Of a stretch of 64,000 nucleotides of DNA, positions 9,772 through 18,578 are shown piece by piece. The number at the start of each line of letters is the position of its first letter. Positions within the stretch are counted from its first letter, which is position 1. Origin of the DNA: VRUE01 sp963745915 (GTDB taxonomy: Bacteria; Actinomycetota; Thermoleophilia; Solirubrobacterales; 70-9); assembly GCA_963745915.1 (NCBI GenBank), contig CAVUZA010000002.1, forward strand, positions 1,178,001-1,242,000. The letters run 5' to 3'. Below the pieces are notes generated by a model, which did not search any database, was not told the DNA's origin, and was given only the letters and a program-made list of their open reading frames with translations. A program made the translations under genes and the position numbers.

Positions 9772-10563
9772 CTAGGGCGAGGCGGCCTCGGCGAGGGCGG
9801 TCATCGGCTCGACCCGGGCGGAGGCGAGGCCGCGGACGACGATCGTGTCGAGGGCGGCGTAGGCGGCGAGCTGCTCCTGGGCGGCCGCGGGGTCGGGGGC
9901 GGCGACGCCGACTGTGCCCTCGGGCTCGCCGAGGCGGGCGAAGTGGTTGCGGTAGCCGTCGTGCAGGTCGCGGTAGAAGGATTCCTCCTTGGCCAGGCGC
10001 TCGCCGGCGTCGGGGCCGACGGCGGTGCGCACGTAGCCGAAGACGGGTGGGCACTCACGGCCCGCCTCGGCCGCGCCGGCCTCGACCCGGGCGCGAGCCT
10101 GGGCGGCGAATTCGGGAGTCATCCAGTTGAAGAAGGCGCCGTCGTAGGAGGCGCCGGCGAGGGCGCACATCTTCGGGCCCATCGCGGCGAGCACCAGCCG
10201 CACCCCCGGCAGCGCCTCGCGCAGCTCCGGCAGGGACTCCCGCATCCGGGTCAGCGGCCTCTCCGAGAAGCCCGCGCCGACCCCGAGCCAGAGCCGCGAA
10301 GGGTCGAGCCCGAGCCGCGAGACGTCCGCGGCGATCGCCGCGGGCGGGGTGCGATCGAGGGCGATCACGGCGACGCCGAGGTCGAGGCCGGGGGCCGCCG
10401 CGCCGAACTCGGCCAGCGTCTCCAGGCCCTTCGCCCCGGGATGGTCGTTGGACCAGACCGAGCCATAGCCGAGCTGCGCGCAGCGCTCGGCCAGCGGCCG
10501 CGCCACCTCCGGGTCGAGCCCCGCCGCGACCCCGAAACCCCGGTTGCTGCTCCCGTCGCTCAC
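9772..10563 (-). CDS. Luciferase-like (LLM class) flavin-dependent oxidoreductase
   Basis: 263 residues. A TIM-barrel of the bacterial luciferase family, in actinobacteria often using F420 or FMN. Visible family features are FGVAAGLDPE at the start, LGYGSVWSNDHP, LDLGVAVIALDRTPP and the LWLGVGAGFSE loop. It is a little shorter than usual (about 280-340). Convergent with the UDG-like gene with ten bases between stops. Substrate unknown. Confidence 0.8.
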   Translation of the reverse strand: MSDGSSNRGFGVAAGLDPEVARPLAERCAQLGYGSVWSNDHPGAKGLETLAEFGAAAPGLDLGVAVIALDRTPPAAIAADVSRLGLDPSRLWLGVGAGFSERPLTRMRESLPELREALPGVRLVLAAMGPKMCALAGASYDGAFFNWMTPEFAAQARARVEAGAAEAGRECPPVFGYVRTAVGPDAGERLAKEESFYRDLHDGYRNHFARLGEPEGTVGVAAPDPAAAQEQLAAYAALDTIVVRGLASARVEPMTALAEAASP

Positions 10564-10663
10564 CGGGGTAAGCCTATTGACTGACTCCTGCGCGTAAGCC
10601 GTGACACGTTTCTAACCCCAGCTCAACCACAGACAACAAACTTCAGGCTAGCGTGGCATCATC

Positions 10664-11065
10664 GTGGAGGCGATGGTTCAGGAATGGACAGACGGCCGGC
10701 TCGACGAACTGAGCCAAAAGGTCGACCGGGGCTTCGAGCAGGTCGACCGACGGTTCGCCAAGGTCGAAATCGAGATCCGCACCCTGCGGACCGAGATGAA
10801 GGACGAATTCAAGTCGTTCCGCGAGGGGATGAAGGACGAATTCAAGTCGGTCCGCGAGGGGATGAAGGACGAATTCAAGTCGGTCCGCGAGGGGATGAAG
10901 GACGAATTCAAGACCGTGCGCGCTGAGCTCGAAGGGCTCCGAAGCGACATCGACAACCGGATGTTCGCCCTTCAGCGCACGATGATCCAGATGGCGGTCG
11001 GGCTGAGCGCGGTGATGGTGACCGGCTTCGTTGGCGTCTTCACCCTGCTGGTGGCGAAACTCTAG
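10664..11065 (+). CDS. Coiled-coil protein with internal 11-residue repeats and a C-terminal membrane anchor
   Basis: 133 residues. Residues 1-95 are a charged coiled coil made partly of an 11-residue unit (GMKDEFKSVRE), four copies in a row. Residues about 105-130 form one membrane helix (MAVGLSAVMVTGFVGVFTLL). This plan is common to small proteins of unknown role in many bacteria. GTG start at 10664 or ATG at 10673; both are plausible. The stop codon lies within a CTAG that it shares with the convergent rlmD stop, so the genes overlap by four bases. Confidence 0.7.
   Translation: MEAMVQEWTDGRLDELSQKVDRGFEQVDRRFAKVEIEIRTLRTEMKDEFKSFREGMKDEFKSVREGMKDEFKSVREGMKDEFKTVRAELEGLRSDIDNRMFALQRTMIQMAVGLSAVMVTGFVGVFTLLVAKL
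10790..10921 (+). repeat. Four tandem 33-bp repeats inside the coiled-coil gene
   Basis: The unit (ATGAAGGACGAATTCAAG with flanks) occurs four times head to tail. Copies two and three are identical at the DNA level, while the first and last differ at a few bases. Each unit encodes one 11-residue coiled-coil turn block, so copy number can change without breaking the frame. Confidence 0.9.
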
Positions 11066-12414
11066 GCAGCGCCCTGCTTCTCCAGCAGCGCCACGCACTC
11101 GATGTGCGGGGTCTGGGGGAACATGTCGACCGGGCGGACGCGCTTCAGGGCGTAGCCGGCCTCGCTCAGCTGGGCGGCGTTGGGGGCGAGGGTGGTCGGG
11201 TTGCAGGAGACGTAGACGATGCGCTGCGCCTCGCACTCGATCAGGCGGCGGACGATCTTCTGCGAGAGCCCGGCGCGGGGCGGGTCGACGACGACCACGT
11301 CGGGCTTGCCGGCCTGCTCGATCAGCGGCCGGACGCCGGTGCGGGTGTTGGCGGCGAGGAAGCGGGCGTTGCCGATCCGGTTGCGCTCGGCGTTCGCCTC
11401 GGCGTCGGCGATCGCCTCGGGGACGATCTCCAGGCCCCAGACCTCGCCGGCCTGCGCCGCCATCGTCAGCCCGATCGTGCCGATCCCGCAGTAGAGGTCG
11501 AAGACCCGCTCGCGCCCGCTCAGCCCGGCGTACTCGGCGGCCACCGCGTAGAGGCGCTCGGCCATCTCGGTGTTGGTCTGGAAGAAGGCGCCGTGCGACA
11601 TCTCCAGGCGCAGGCCGCAGAGCTCCTCGCGCAGGCGCTCGGCGCCGAGCACGCCGGTCGGCCCGTCGGTGCCGCCCGAGTCGCCCTCGATCGCGGTGTG
11701 CAGGTCGACCGGCGGCCTGGGGAAGCGGGCCGGCGAGGTGACCAGGCGCGTCTGCAGCTGCCCGGTGCGCCAGCCCTCGCGCACGACCAGGTTGCGCAGC
11801 ACCCCGCGCCGCTGGCGCGGGTCGAAGGCCGGGACAGCCTCGAGCCGCGCCCAGTCGCGCACCGCGTTGCGGGCGGCGTTGCCGCGCTCGGAGGCGAGGT
11901 GGCAGTCCTCGACGTCGACGATCAGGTCCCAGCGGCCGCGTGCGTGGAAGCCGAGCAGCGCCTCGCCGTCGCCCTCGCCGAAGGAGTACTCGAGCTTGTT
12001 GCGGTAGCGCCAGCGCTCGACCGCCGGCTCGATCGGCTCCAGGTCGAACCCGTCGAGCTCGCCGATCCGCCGCAGCGCCTCCTCGACCTGGGCGCTCTTC
12101 TCGGCCAGCTGGCGCTCGTAGGGAAGCCCCTGCCAGGGCGCCCCCGGGCAGGGCTCGCCACCGTGCGAGCAGACGTCGGCGATCCGCTCCGGCCCCGCCT
12201 TCAGCAGCTCGACCGTGCGCGCCTCGGCGAAGCGCTTCTTCGCCTTGGTCAGCTCGGCGACGACGCGGTCGCCGGGCAGCGCCCCGGCGACGAAGACGAC
12301 CAGGCCCTCGTGGCGCGCGACGCCGCGCCCGCCGAAGGCGAGCGAGTCGACCTCGAGCTCCAGCCGTTCGCCGCGGCGTCGCCGGGCCGCCGGCCTCTCA
12401 CCGGTGGCCGTCAC
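11062..12414 (-). CDS. rlmD: RNA m5U methyltransferase, RlmD/TrmA family
   Basis: 450 residues. SAM-dependent C5 methylation of a uridine in 23S rRNA (or tRNA). Order: N-terminal TRAM domain (LEVDSLAFGGRGVARHEGLV), iron-sulfur region, then the methyltransferase domain with FDLYCGIGTIGL, DPPRAGL and the nucleophile region VYVSCNPTTLA. In the iron-sulfur loop, CSHGGEP-CPGAPWQ, the third ligand cysteine of the usual C-GGC pattern appears to be Ala, while the fourth (VEDCHLA) is kept. Starts three bases after the stop of the Lys-rich protein gene, so the two are likely co-transcribed. Confidence 0.88.
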   Translation of the reverse strand: MTATGERPAARRRRGERLELEVDSLAFGGRGVARHEGLVVFVAGALPGDRVVAELTKAKKRFAEARTVELLKAGPERIADVCSHGGEPCPGAPWQGLPYERQLAEKSAQVEEALRRIGELDGFDLEPIEPAVERWRYRNKLEYSFGEGDGEALLGFHARGRWDLIVDVEDCHLASERGNAARNAVRDWARLEAVPAFDPRQRRGVLRNLVVREGWRTGQLQTRLVTSPARFPRPPVDLHTAIEGDSGGTDGPTGVLGAERLREELCGLRLEMSHGAFFQTNTEMAERLYAVAAEYAGLSGRERVFDLYCGIGTIGLTMAAQAGEVWGLEIVPEAIADAEANAERNRIGNARFLAANTRTGVRPLIEQAGKPDVVVVDPPRAGLSQKIVRRLIECEAQRIVYVSCNPTTLAPNAAQLSEAGYALKRVRPVDMFPQTPHIECVALLEKQGAA

Positions 12415-12417
12415 CGG

Positions 12418-12858
12418 CTAGCGCAGTTTCTTGCGTGCGTGGCGGGCCGCCTGGGTCGCCTGTTTGCGCACCGGCTCGGCGCGGCCGCCGACCTCTTTGC
12501 GCGCCTGTTTGACCAGCCGTTCGAGCTCTTTGAGCAGCGAGTCGGTCTGCCGGCGGCCCTTCTTGACCAGGTCGGAGAGCATCTTCTCCGCGTCGCCGCG
12601 GGTCATCCGCCCGCGTTTGACCGCGTCGTCGACGACCTCCTGCAGGCGGTCGCGGCTGAGCGTGACGCTGCGCTCGAGGCTGTCGCGGAACTGCTCGACG
12701 CTCTTGTCGAGGCCAGTCGTCCCCGCCGCCGGTTTTTTCGCGGCTTTGGCTTTAGCTTTCTTCGCCGCCGGTTTTTTGCTCGCTTTCGCTTTCGTCTTCT
12801 TGCCGCCGGCTTTGGCTTTTTTCGCTTTTTTGCCTTTGGTCTCTTTTTTCGCCGCCAT
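12418..12858 (-). CDS. Lys/Ala-rich basic protein, phasin/histone H1-like
   Basis: 146 residues. Residues 1-48 are almost only Lys, Ala and Pro (KKPAAKKAKAKAAKK pattern), typical of histone H1-like or PhaF-like DNA-binding tails. Residues 50-146 are long amphipathic helices (VTLSRDRLQEVVDDAVKRG, KMLSDLVKKGRRQTDSLLKE) like polyhydroxyalkanoate granule-associated proteins. It may bind DNA or storage granules; neither is proven. AGGAGG lies just before the ATG. Confidence 0.72.
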   Translation of the reverse strand: MAAKKETKGKKAKKAKAGGKKTKAKASKKPAAKKAKAKAAKKPAAGTTGLDKSVEQFRDSLERSVTLSRDRLQEVVDDAVKRGRMTRGDAEKMLSDLVKKGRRQTDSLLKELERLVKQARKEVGGRAEPVRKQATQAARHARKKLR

Positions 12859-12909
12859 GTCTCCTCCTGGTCTGTCGCGCGGGGAAGTTGACTATCTCAT
12901 TCGCCGCCG

Positions 12910-13780
12910 CTACCCGCTCTCCCGCATCGCATAGCGGGCCTCGACCGGGGCGTGGTCGGAGAGCCGCAGGGCGCGGCCTTCGAGCGGCAGCTCCCGTCGC
13001 TCGGGCGGCCAGGCGCGCGCCGGCTCGATCGTGTCCAGGCCGCGCTGCAGCAGGTGGTCGATCGCCCCCGGGTCGGCGGCGCCGCGCAGGCCGAAGCGGT
13101 CGGCCAGCCGCTCGAAGACGGCCGCGCTCTCGCCGGGGCGCAGGTTGAGGTCGCCGCCGAAGAGCAGCGGCGCCTCGCCGGCCCAGGCGCTGGCCGCCGC
13201 CGCCGCCCGCAGCACGTCCTCGGCCGCCAGGTCGGGCCGGTCGTTGGTCGCGTGCAGGTTGGCGACGCAGAGGCCGGCCGCGGTGCGGACGAAGCCCATC
13301 GCCCGCCGCTCCGGCCGCCCGCGGTGGATCTCGACCGCGCGCCGCTCGACGATCCCCTCTCCGTTCCGGTGCGCTTTATGCCGGCTATCCCGGCATAAAG
13401 CGCACCGGAAGGCGGGGCGGACCAGGATCAGGTTGGAGCCGCCCTCGGCGGAGGCGACCAGGTCGGGGTTGAGGCGGGCGGCGCGGGCGCGCAGGGCGCC
13501 GAGGCCGTTGCGCGAGGTCAGCGCCAGGTGGGGCTCGGCGCCGCAGGCGGCGGCCAGCGGGGCGGCGAAGCGGGGCGGGCACTCCTGCAGCAGGGCGACG
13601 TCCCACTCGGCGGCGGCGAGCAGCTGGGCGAACTCGGCGCTCAGGTCGCGGTTGACCTGGACGTGGGTGGCGTTGCGCTCGCTGCGCCGCAGCAGCCGCG
13701 AGCGCCAGCTGCGCAGCGCCGGGTCGGGCGGGAAGTCGCGCCCGTGGAAGAGGTTCCAGCTCGACGGCGGTGAATTCCAC
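12910..13780 (-). CDS. Endonuclease/exonuclease/phosphatase-family protein, frameshift near the start
   Basis: About 290 residues. Conserved pieces are SWNLFHGRDFPPDP, DVALLQECPPRF, VANLHATND, LLFGGDLNLRPGE, GAIDHLLQRG and LSDHAPVEARY. The only sensible start is GTG at 13780 (MEFTAV), but it is in a different frame from SWNLFHG. Removing one G at 13762 would join them, so a one-base insertion is likely. Between LILVRPA and ERRAVEIHRG the protein carries an extra segment (RCALCRDSRHKAHR) encoded by a perfect palindrome. Divergent from argF with 18 bases between starts. Confidence 0.75.
13364..13410. repeat. Palindromic element B, in frame inside a coding gene
   Basis: Arms 13364-13384 and 13390-13410 are perfectly complementary over 21 bp with the five-base loop CTATC. 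The element lies inside the endonuclease-fold gene and is translated there without a stop, adding about 15 residues between conserved strands. That is how coding palindromic elements such as the Rickettsia RPE behave. Confidence 0.9.
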
Positions 13781-13798
13781 GCCCGTAGTATCCGTCGC

Positions 13799-14683
13799 TT
13801 GAAGCGCGACTTCCTCACAGGCGAAGAGCTCGGTGCCTTCGAGCTCGGGCAGCTGCTCGACCGCGCCGCCGAGCTGAAAGCGGGCCGCGGCGAGCGGCTC
13901 GGCGCCGACTCCCTCGCCGGCCGCAGCGTCGCGCTCGTCTTCGAGAAGCCCTCGACCCGGACGCGGATCTCCTTCGAGGTCGGGGTCGCCGAGCTCGGGG
14001 CGACGCCGGTCGTCCTGCGCGGCGACGAGCTGCAGCTCTCGCGCGGCGAGTCGGTCGGCGACACCGCCCGGGTGCTCTCCCGCTACGTCGACGCGATCGT
14101 GATCCGCTCGGGCTCCCATGAGGCCGTCGCCGAGCTGGCCACGGCCGCCGAGGTCCCGGTCGTCAACGCGCTCACCCCGCTGCACCACCCCTGCCAGGCG
14201 CTCGCCGACCTGCTCACCCTGCGCGAGCGCCGCGGCGCGCTGGCCGGGCAGCGGCTCGCCTACGTCGGCGACGGCAACAACGTCGCCCGCTCGCTGGCGG
14301 TCGCCGCCGAGCTGACCGACGTCGAGCTGGTGGTCGCCGCCCCCGACGGCTACCAGCTGGAGCAGGGGCACGGGGCGAAGCTGACCGCCGACCCGCGCGA
14401 CGCCGCCAGCGACGCCGACGCCCTCTACACCGACGTCTGGGTCAGCATGGGCGACGAGGCCGAGGCCGAGCGCCGCCGTGCCGACCTCGCCCCCTTCCGC
14501 CTCGACGCCGACCTGCTCGGCCTCGCCAAGGAGGGCGCCGTCGTCCTCCACTGCCTGCCCGCCCACCCCGGCGAGGAGATCGCCGCCGAGGTCCTCTACG
14601 GCGAGCGGTCCGCCGTCTGGGACCAGGCCGAGAACCGGCTGCACGCGCAGAAGGCGCTGCTCGAGGCGCTGCTCGCCGGCTGA
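13799..14683 (+). CDS. argF: Ornithine carbamoyltransferase
   Basis: 294 residues. Makes citrulline from ornithine and carbamoyl phosphate in arginine synthesis. Carbamoyl phosphate site FEKPSTRTRISFE, then LTPLHHPCQALADLLT, the ornithine loop DVWVSMGDE and HCLPAHPGEEI, the last being specific for ornithine rather than aspartate transcarbamylases. Start is TTG at 13799 because conserved residues (LKRDFLTGEEL) begin there and no ATG or GTG fits. No other arg genes are adjacent. Confidence 0.95.
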   Translation: MKRDFLTGEELGAFELGQLLDRAAELKAGRGERLGADSLAGRSVALVFEKPSTRTRISFEVGVAELGATPVVLRGDELQLSRGESVGDTARVLSRYVDAIVIRSGSHEAVAELATAAEVPVVNALTPLHHPCQALADLLTLRERRGALAGQRLAYVGDGNNVARSLAVAAELTDVELVVAAPDGYQLEQGHGAKLTADPRDAASDADALYTDVWVSMGDEAEAERRRADLAPFRLDADLLGLAKEGAVVLHCLPAHPGEEIAAEVLYGERSAVWDQAENRLHAQKALLEALLAG

Positions 14684-14685
14684 GC

Positions 14686-15477
14686 GTGTACCCCGAGATC
14701 GACATCGGGCCGCTGACCTTGCAGAGCTTCGGCCTGATGTTCGCCTTCGCCTTCCTCGGCGCCGGCTGGCTGATCGCCAAACGGCTGCGCGAGCTCGGCA
14801 AGCCGGTCGACTGGGCCTACGAGATGGGCTTCTCGGCGCTGGCCGGCGGCATCGTCGGCTCGCGCGTCTACTTCGTCGTCCAGAACTACGACAGCGTCAA
14901 GGACGACCTGCTCGGCAACCTCTTCTCCGGCTCGGGGCTGGTCTGGTACGGCGGCGCGATCGGCGGCGCCCTCGCCGTCTTCGCCTGGGCCTGGTACCGC
15001 GGCTTCCTCGGCCTCGCCCTGCTCGACCTGGCGGCGCCGGCCCTGGCCCTGGGCTACGCGATCGGCCGGGTCGGCTGCCAGCTCTCCGGCGACGGCGACT
15101 ACGGCAAGGCCTGGGACGGGCCCTGGGCGATGTCCTACCCGGACGGCACCGTGCCCACCGACGAGCGCGTCCACCCGACCCCGGTCTACGAGACGCTGGC
15201 GATGGGCTTCGGCGCCTGGCTGCTCTGGCAGCTGCGCGACCGCTTCCGAACCGGCGTGCTCTTCGCCCTCTACCTGCTCTACGCGGGGGCCGAGCGCTTC
15301 TTGGTTGAGTTCCTGCGTCGCAACGACGCGGTCGGCCTCGGCCTGACCGCGGCGCAGTGGGAGAGCCTGGCGATGCTGCTGGCGGGGGGCGTCTGGCTGG
15401 CCGTGGTGCGGCGCCGACACGGTAGCCTGTCGCGCGTGGCTCCCGCCGACCAGACCGCGCCCGTCGCAGGGAAATAG
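14686..15477 (+). CDS. lgt: Prolipoprotein diacylglyceryl transferase
   Basis: 263 residues, about seven membrane helices. Transfers diacylglycerol from phosphatidylglycerol to the lipobox Cys of prolipoproteins. The Lgt signature appears as GYAIGRVGCQLSGDGDYG, in which the usual N-F-I-N is replaced by C-Q-L-S as in many actinobacterial and PHA-type homologues. SGLVWYGGAIGG and HPTPVYETL are also characteristic. GTG start two bases after the argF stop, and only two bases separate its stop from prmC, so argF-lgt-prmC-lysS look like one transcription unit. Confidence 0.92.
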   Translation: MYPEIDIGPLTLQSFGLMFAFAFLGAGWLIAKRLRELGKPVDWAYEMGFSALAGGIVGSRVYFVVQNYDSVKDDLLGNLFSGSGLVWYGGAIGGALAVFAWAWYRGFLGLALLDLAAPALALGYAIGRVGCQLSGDGDYGKAWDGPWAMSYPDGTVPTDERVHPTPVYETLAMGFGAWLLWQLRDRFRTGVLFALYLLYAGAERFLVEFLRRNDAVGLGLTAAQWESLAMLLAGGVWLAVVRRRHGSLSRVAPADQTAPVAGK

Positions 15478-15479
15478 CC

Positions 15480-16316
15480 GTGGAAGCCCAGCAGCAGGGG
15501 GCGCCGCCGCAGGCGAGCGCCGGGGAGATGGTCACGCGCGCCGCCGAGGCGATCGCCGCCGCTGGCTGCGAGTCGCCCGAGGAGGACGCACGGCGGCTGG
15601 TCGCCAAGGCGCTGGGCACTAGCGCCGCGGAGCTGGAGCTCGACGGTGACGCGCCGCTCTCGAGCGCCGCGCGCGAGGAGGTCGAGCGGCTGGTCGCCCG
15701 CCGCGCCGAGCGCGAGCCGCTCGCCTACATCCTCGGCACGGCGCCCTTTCGCGGGATCGAGATCGCGGTCGACGAGCGGGTGCTGATCCCGCGGCGCGAG
15801 ACCGAGCTGCTGGTCGAGGTCGGGACCGAGCTTCCCCAGGGCGCCCGCGTGCACGAGGTCGGCACCGGCTCCGGCGCGATCGCCCTCGCCCTGCTCAGCG
15901 AGCGTCCCGACCTGCGGGTGACGGCCTCCGACCTCTCCGAGGAGGCGGCGGCCGCGGCGCGCGAGAACGCCGCCCGGCTCGGCATCCCGCTCGAGGTGAC
16001 CGTGACGCGGGGCATCCCCGACCACGTCACCGAGGTCGATCTGCTGATCGCCAACCTGCCCTACGTGACCGAGGGCACGATCGGCGAGCGCTCGCCGGAG
16101 ATCCGGCGCGAGCCGAAGATCGCCGTCCAGGGCGACAGCGGCGAGGACGGCCTGGGGGTGATCCGCGGCCTGGTCGCCGAAACCCCGAGCGGCTGGCGGC
16201 TGGCGCTCGAGCACGACACCCACCACGGCCCGGCGCTGCGCGAGCTGCTGCGCGAGGCCGAGACACGCGCCGACTACGCCGGCGACGAGCGGGTCACGGT
16301 CGGCCTGGCGCCATGA
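15480..16316 (+). CDS. prmC: Release factor glutamine methyltransferase
   Basis: 278 residues. Methylates the Gln of the GGQ motif in peptide chain release factors. N-terminal helical domain (DARRLVAKAL), then LIPRRETELLVE, SAM loop VHEVGTGSGAIALAL and DLLIANLPYV. The family's substrate motif NPPY is NLPY here; the second Pro and Tyr remain, so activity may be kept. GTG start. The stop overlaps the lysS start (ATGA). Confidence 0.88.
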   Translation: MEAQQQGAPPQASAGEMVTRAAEAIAAAGCESPEEDARRLVAKALGTSAAELELDGDAPLSSAAREEVERLVARRAEREPLAYILGTAPFRGIEIAVDERVLIPRRETELLVEVGTELPQGARVHEVGTGSGAIALALLSERPDLRVTASDLSEEAAAAARENAARLGIPLEVTVTRGIPDHVTEVDLLIANLPYVTEGTIGERSPEIRREPKIAVQGDSGEDGLGVIRGLVAETPSGWRLALEHDTHHGPALRELLREAETRADYAGDERVTVGLAP

Positions 16317-17819
16317 GCGAGGGCGCTTCGAGGGCCGGGCCCTCGGAGGGCTCAACCGAGCAGGTCCGGCGCGCCAAGCTGGAGAAGCTGCGGGCCGAAG
16401 GCGTCGACCCCTACCCGGCGCGCGGCTGGCCCGAGCGCGACAAGATCGGCGACGTCCTGGCCGCCCACGACCCGGAGGCGCTGGGCGAGGGCGAGCACGC
16501 CGAGCACAGCTACCGGATCGCCGGGCGGCTGGTCGGCAGGCGCGGCCACGGCAAGACCGCCTTCCTCGACGTCCGCGACCTGAGCGGCCAGATCCAGGCC
16601 TACGCCCGCCGCGACGAGCTCGGCGAGGAGGCCTTCGGGCGGATCGAGGAGCTCGACATCGGCGACGCGGTCGGAGTCGAGGGCGTCCTGCACGTGACCA
16701 AGCGCGGCCAGCTCGGCGATCGGCGTGCGCGAGTGCGTGCTGCTCGGCAAGGCGCTGCGCGACCCGCCCGACCTCTTCCACGGCATCTCCGACCCGGAGG
16801 TGCGCTACCGCCAGCGGGAGCTCGACCTGATGGCCAACGAGCGCTCGCGCGAGGTCTTCGCGATGCGGGCCAAGCTGGTGGCGGCGATCCGCGCCTACCT
16901 CAACGAGCGCGACTTCGTCGAGGTCGAAACGCCGATCCTGCAGACGCTCGCCGGCGGTGCCGCGGCGCGGCCCTTCACCACCCACCACCACGCGCTCAAC
17001 CGCGAGCTCTTCCTGCGCACCGCGACCGAGCTCTACCTGAAGCGGGCGATCGTCGGCGGCTTCGAGAACGTCTACGAGCTGAGCCGCTTCTTCCGCAACG
17101 AGGGGCTCTCGCCCCAGCACAGCCCCGAGTTCACGATGCTCGAGTGGTTCCTCAGCTGCGCTGGCTACGAGGGGGTGATGGCCTTCGCCGAGGAGATGAT
17201 CGCGACCGTGGTCGAGCAGGTGCTGGGCACGACCGTGGTCGAGCGCGACGGCCGCCGGATCGACTTCAAGGCGCCCTGGAAGCGGATCACCCTGCAGGAC
17301 GCGATCCGCGAGGAGACCGGCGTCGACATCCTCAGCGCCAGTCGCGAGGAGCTGGTCGAGCTGCTCGAGGATGACGTCGACCCCGGCGCGGACTGGGCCT
17401 GGACCGTTGACGAGATCCAGGGCAAGCTGATCGAGCCGAAGCTGGTCCAGCCGACCTTCCTGGTCGACCTGCCGCGCGAGCTGTGGCCGACCGTGAAGCC
17501 GGTGCCCGAGCACCCCGACCTGCTCGGCGAGGCCTTCGACGGGGTGGTCGACGGGATGGAGATCATCGGCGGCGGCACCGACACCAACGACGCCGACATG
17601 CAGCGCGAGAACTTCGTCCGCCAGCGCCAGCGCCGCCATCCCGAGAGCGAGGAGGCGCCCTACCCGAGCGACGACGAGTTCGTGCGGGCGCTCGAGTACG
17701 GCTCGCTGCCGGCGGGCGGCTCCGGCATCGGCATCGACCGGCTGACCATGATCCTCGCCGGCGCCGACAACCTGAGGGACGTGATCCTCTTCCCCTCGAT
17801 GCGGCCGGCGCAGGACTGA
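16313..17819 (+). CDS. lysS: Class II lysyl-tRNA synthetase, split by a frameshift
   Basis: About 500 residues if joined. The N-terminal OB-fold anticodon domain (RRAKLEKLRAEGVDPYP ... GKTAFLDVRDLSGQIQ ... EGVLHVTKRGQL) is in one frame. The catalytic domain (VRECVLLGKALRDPPDLFHG, RYRQRELDLM, RFFRNEGLSPQHSPEFTMLEW, GSGIGIDRLTMILA) is in the next. The switch falls near 16715, where one extra base (GCTCGGCGAT) would explain it. All class II motifs 1-3 are intact. As lysS is normally essential, an assembly error is the simplest reading, unless another lysS exists. Confidence 0.9.
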
Positions 17820-17825
17820 GCGCGC

Positions 17826-18578
17826 TCAGAAGGCCGAGTTCAGCAGGCCGCCGTCCAAGGGGATGACCGTGCCCGTCAGGTAGGCGGCTTGCTCAGAAGC
17901 TAGGAAGGCGACGAGGTTGGCGTACTCCTTGGGCTGGCCGAGGCGGGCGGCGGGGATTTCGTGCTGGGCGGCCTCTTCGGCGGGGGCGAGCGAGCCGCTG
18001 GCGTCGGCGAGGCGTTCGGTGGCGAAGCGGCCGGTGGCGACGGTGTTGACCGTGACCCCGTCGCCGGCGACCTCCGTGGCGAGCGTCTTCAGGTAGCCGA
18101 CCGCGGTCATGCGGTGGGCGTTGGAGAGGTTGAGGCCGGGGATCGGCTCGCGGGTCGAGGTCGAGCCGACGTTGACGACCCGTCCCCAGCCGCGCTCGCG
18201 CATGCCGGGGACGACGGCGCCGGTGAGCACCCGCGGGGCGAGGACCAGAGAGCGGTAGGCGGCCTGCCAGTGCTCGAGGTCGTGGTCGAGGGCGCCGCCG
18301 AAAGGCGGCCCGCCGCTGTTGAGGACGAGGATCTCGACCGGGCCGAGCGCCTCCTCGACCTCGGCGGGCAGAGCCGCGAGGCGGTCGAGGTCGCCGGTGT
18401 CGGCGACGAAGCTGGCGGCGGCGCCGGTCTCGCCCGCCGCCTCGTCGAGCTTGGCGCGCGAGCGGCTGGCGATCGCCACCCTGGCGCCCTCCCCGGCCAG
18501 GCCCGCGGCTATCGCCCGGCCGATGCCGCGGCTGGCGCCCATCACCAGGGCGACGCGGCCGTCGAGCCCGAGGTTCAC
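17826..18578 (-). CDS. Short-chain dehydrogenase/reductase
   Basis: 250 residues. Classical SDR: cofactor motif GASRGIGRAIAAGL, LVLNSGGPP in place of NNAG, catalytic-Ser strand VVNVGSTSTREP, and then LNLSNAHRMTAVGYLKTLA. At the catalytic Tyr position of YxxxK I see His-Arg-Met, so the tetrad is altered. PIPLDGG-type C-terminus (VIPLDGGLLNSAF). GTG start overlaps the stop of the next SDR gene upstream (GTGA). Substrate unknown. Confidence 0.82.
   Translation of the reverse strand: MNLGLDGRVALVMGASRGIGRAIAAGLAGEGARVAIASRSRAKLDEAAGETGAAASFVADTGDLDRLAALPAEVEEALGPVEILVLNSGGPPFGGALDHDLEHWQAAYRSLVLAPRVLTGAVVPGMRERGWGRVVNVGSTSTREPIPGLNLSNAHRMTAVGYLKTLATEVAGDGVTVNTVATGRFATERLADASGSLAPAEEAAQHEIPAARLGQPKEYANLVAFLASEQAAYLTGTVIPLDGGLLNSAF

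Noticed and set aside
10790..10921. Possible CRISPR-like array
   Set aside because: The four 33-bp repeats have no spacers and encode an in-frame coiled coil.
11104..12891. 595-codon open frame opposite rlmD and the Lys-rich gene
   Set aside because: Shadow of two real genes on the other strand; no domain and no start context.
15279..17639. 786-codon open frame opposite prmC and lysS
   Set aside because: Both plus-strand genes are conserved; the long frame arises from lack of stop codons at this GC content.
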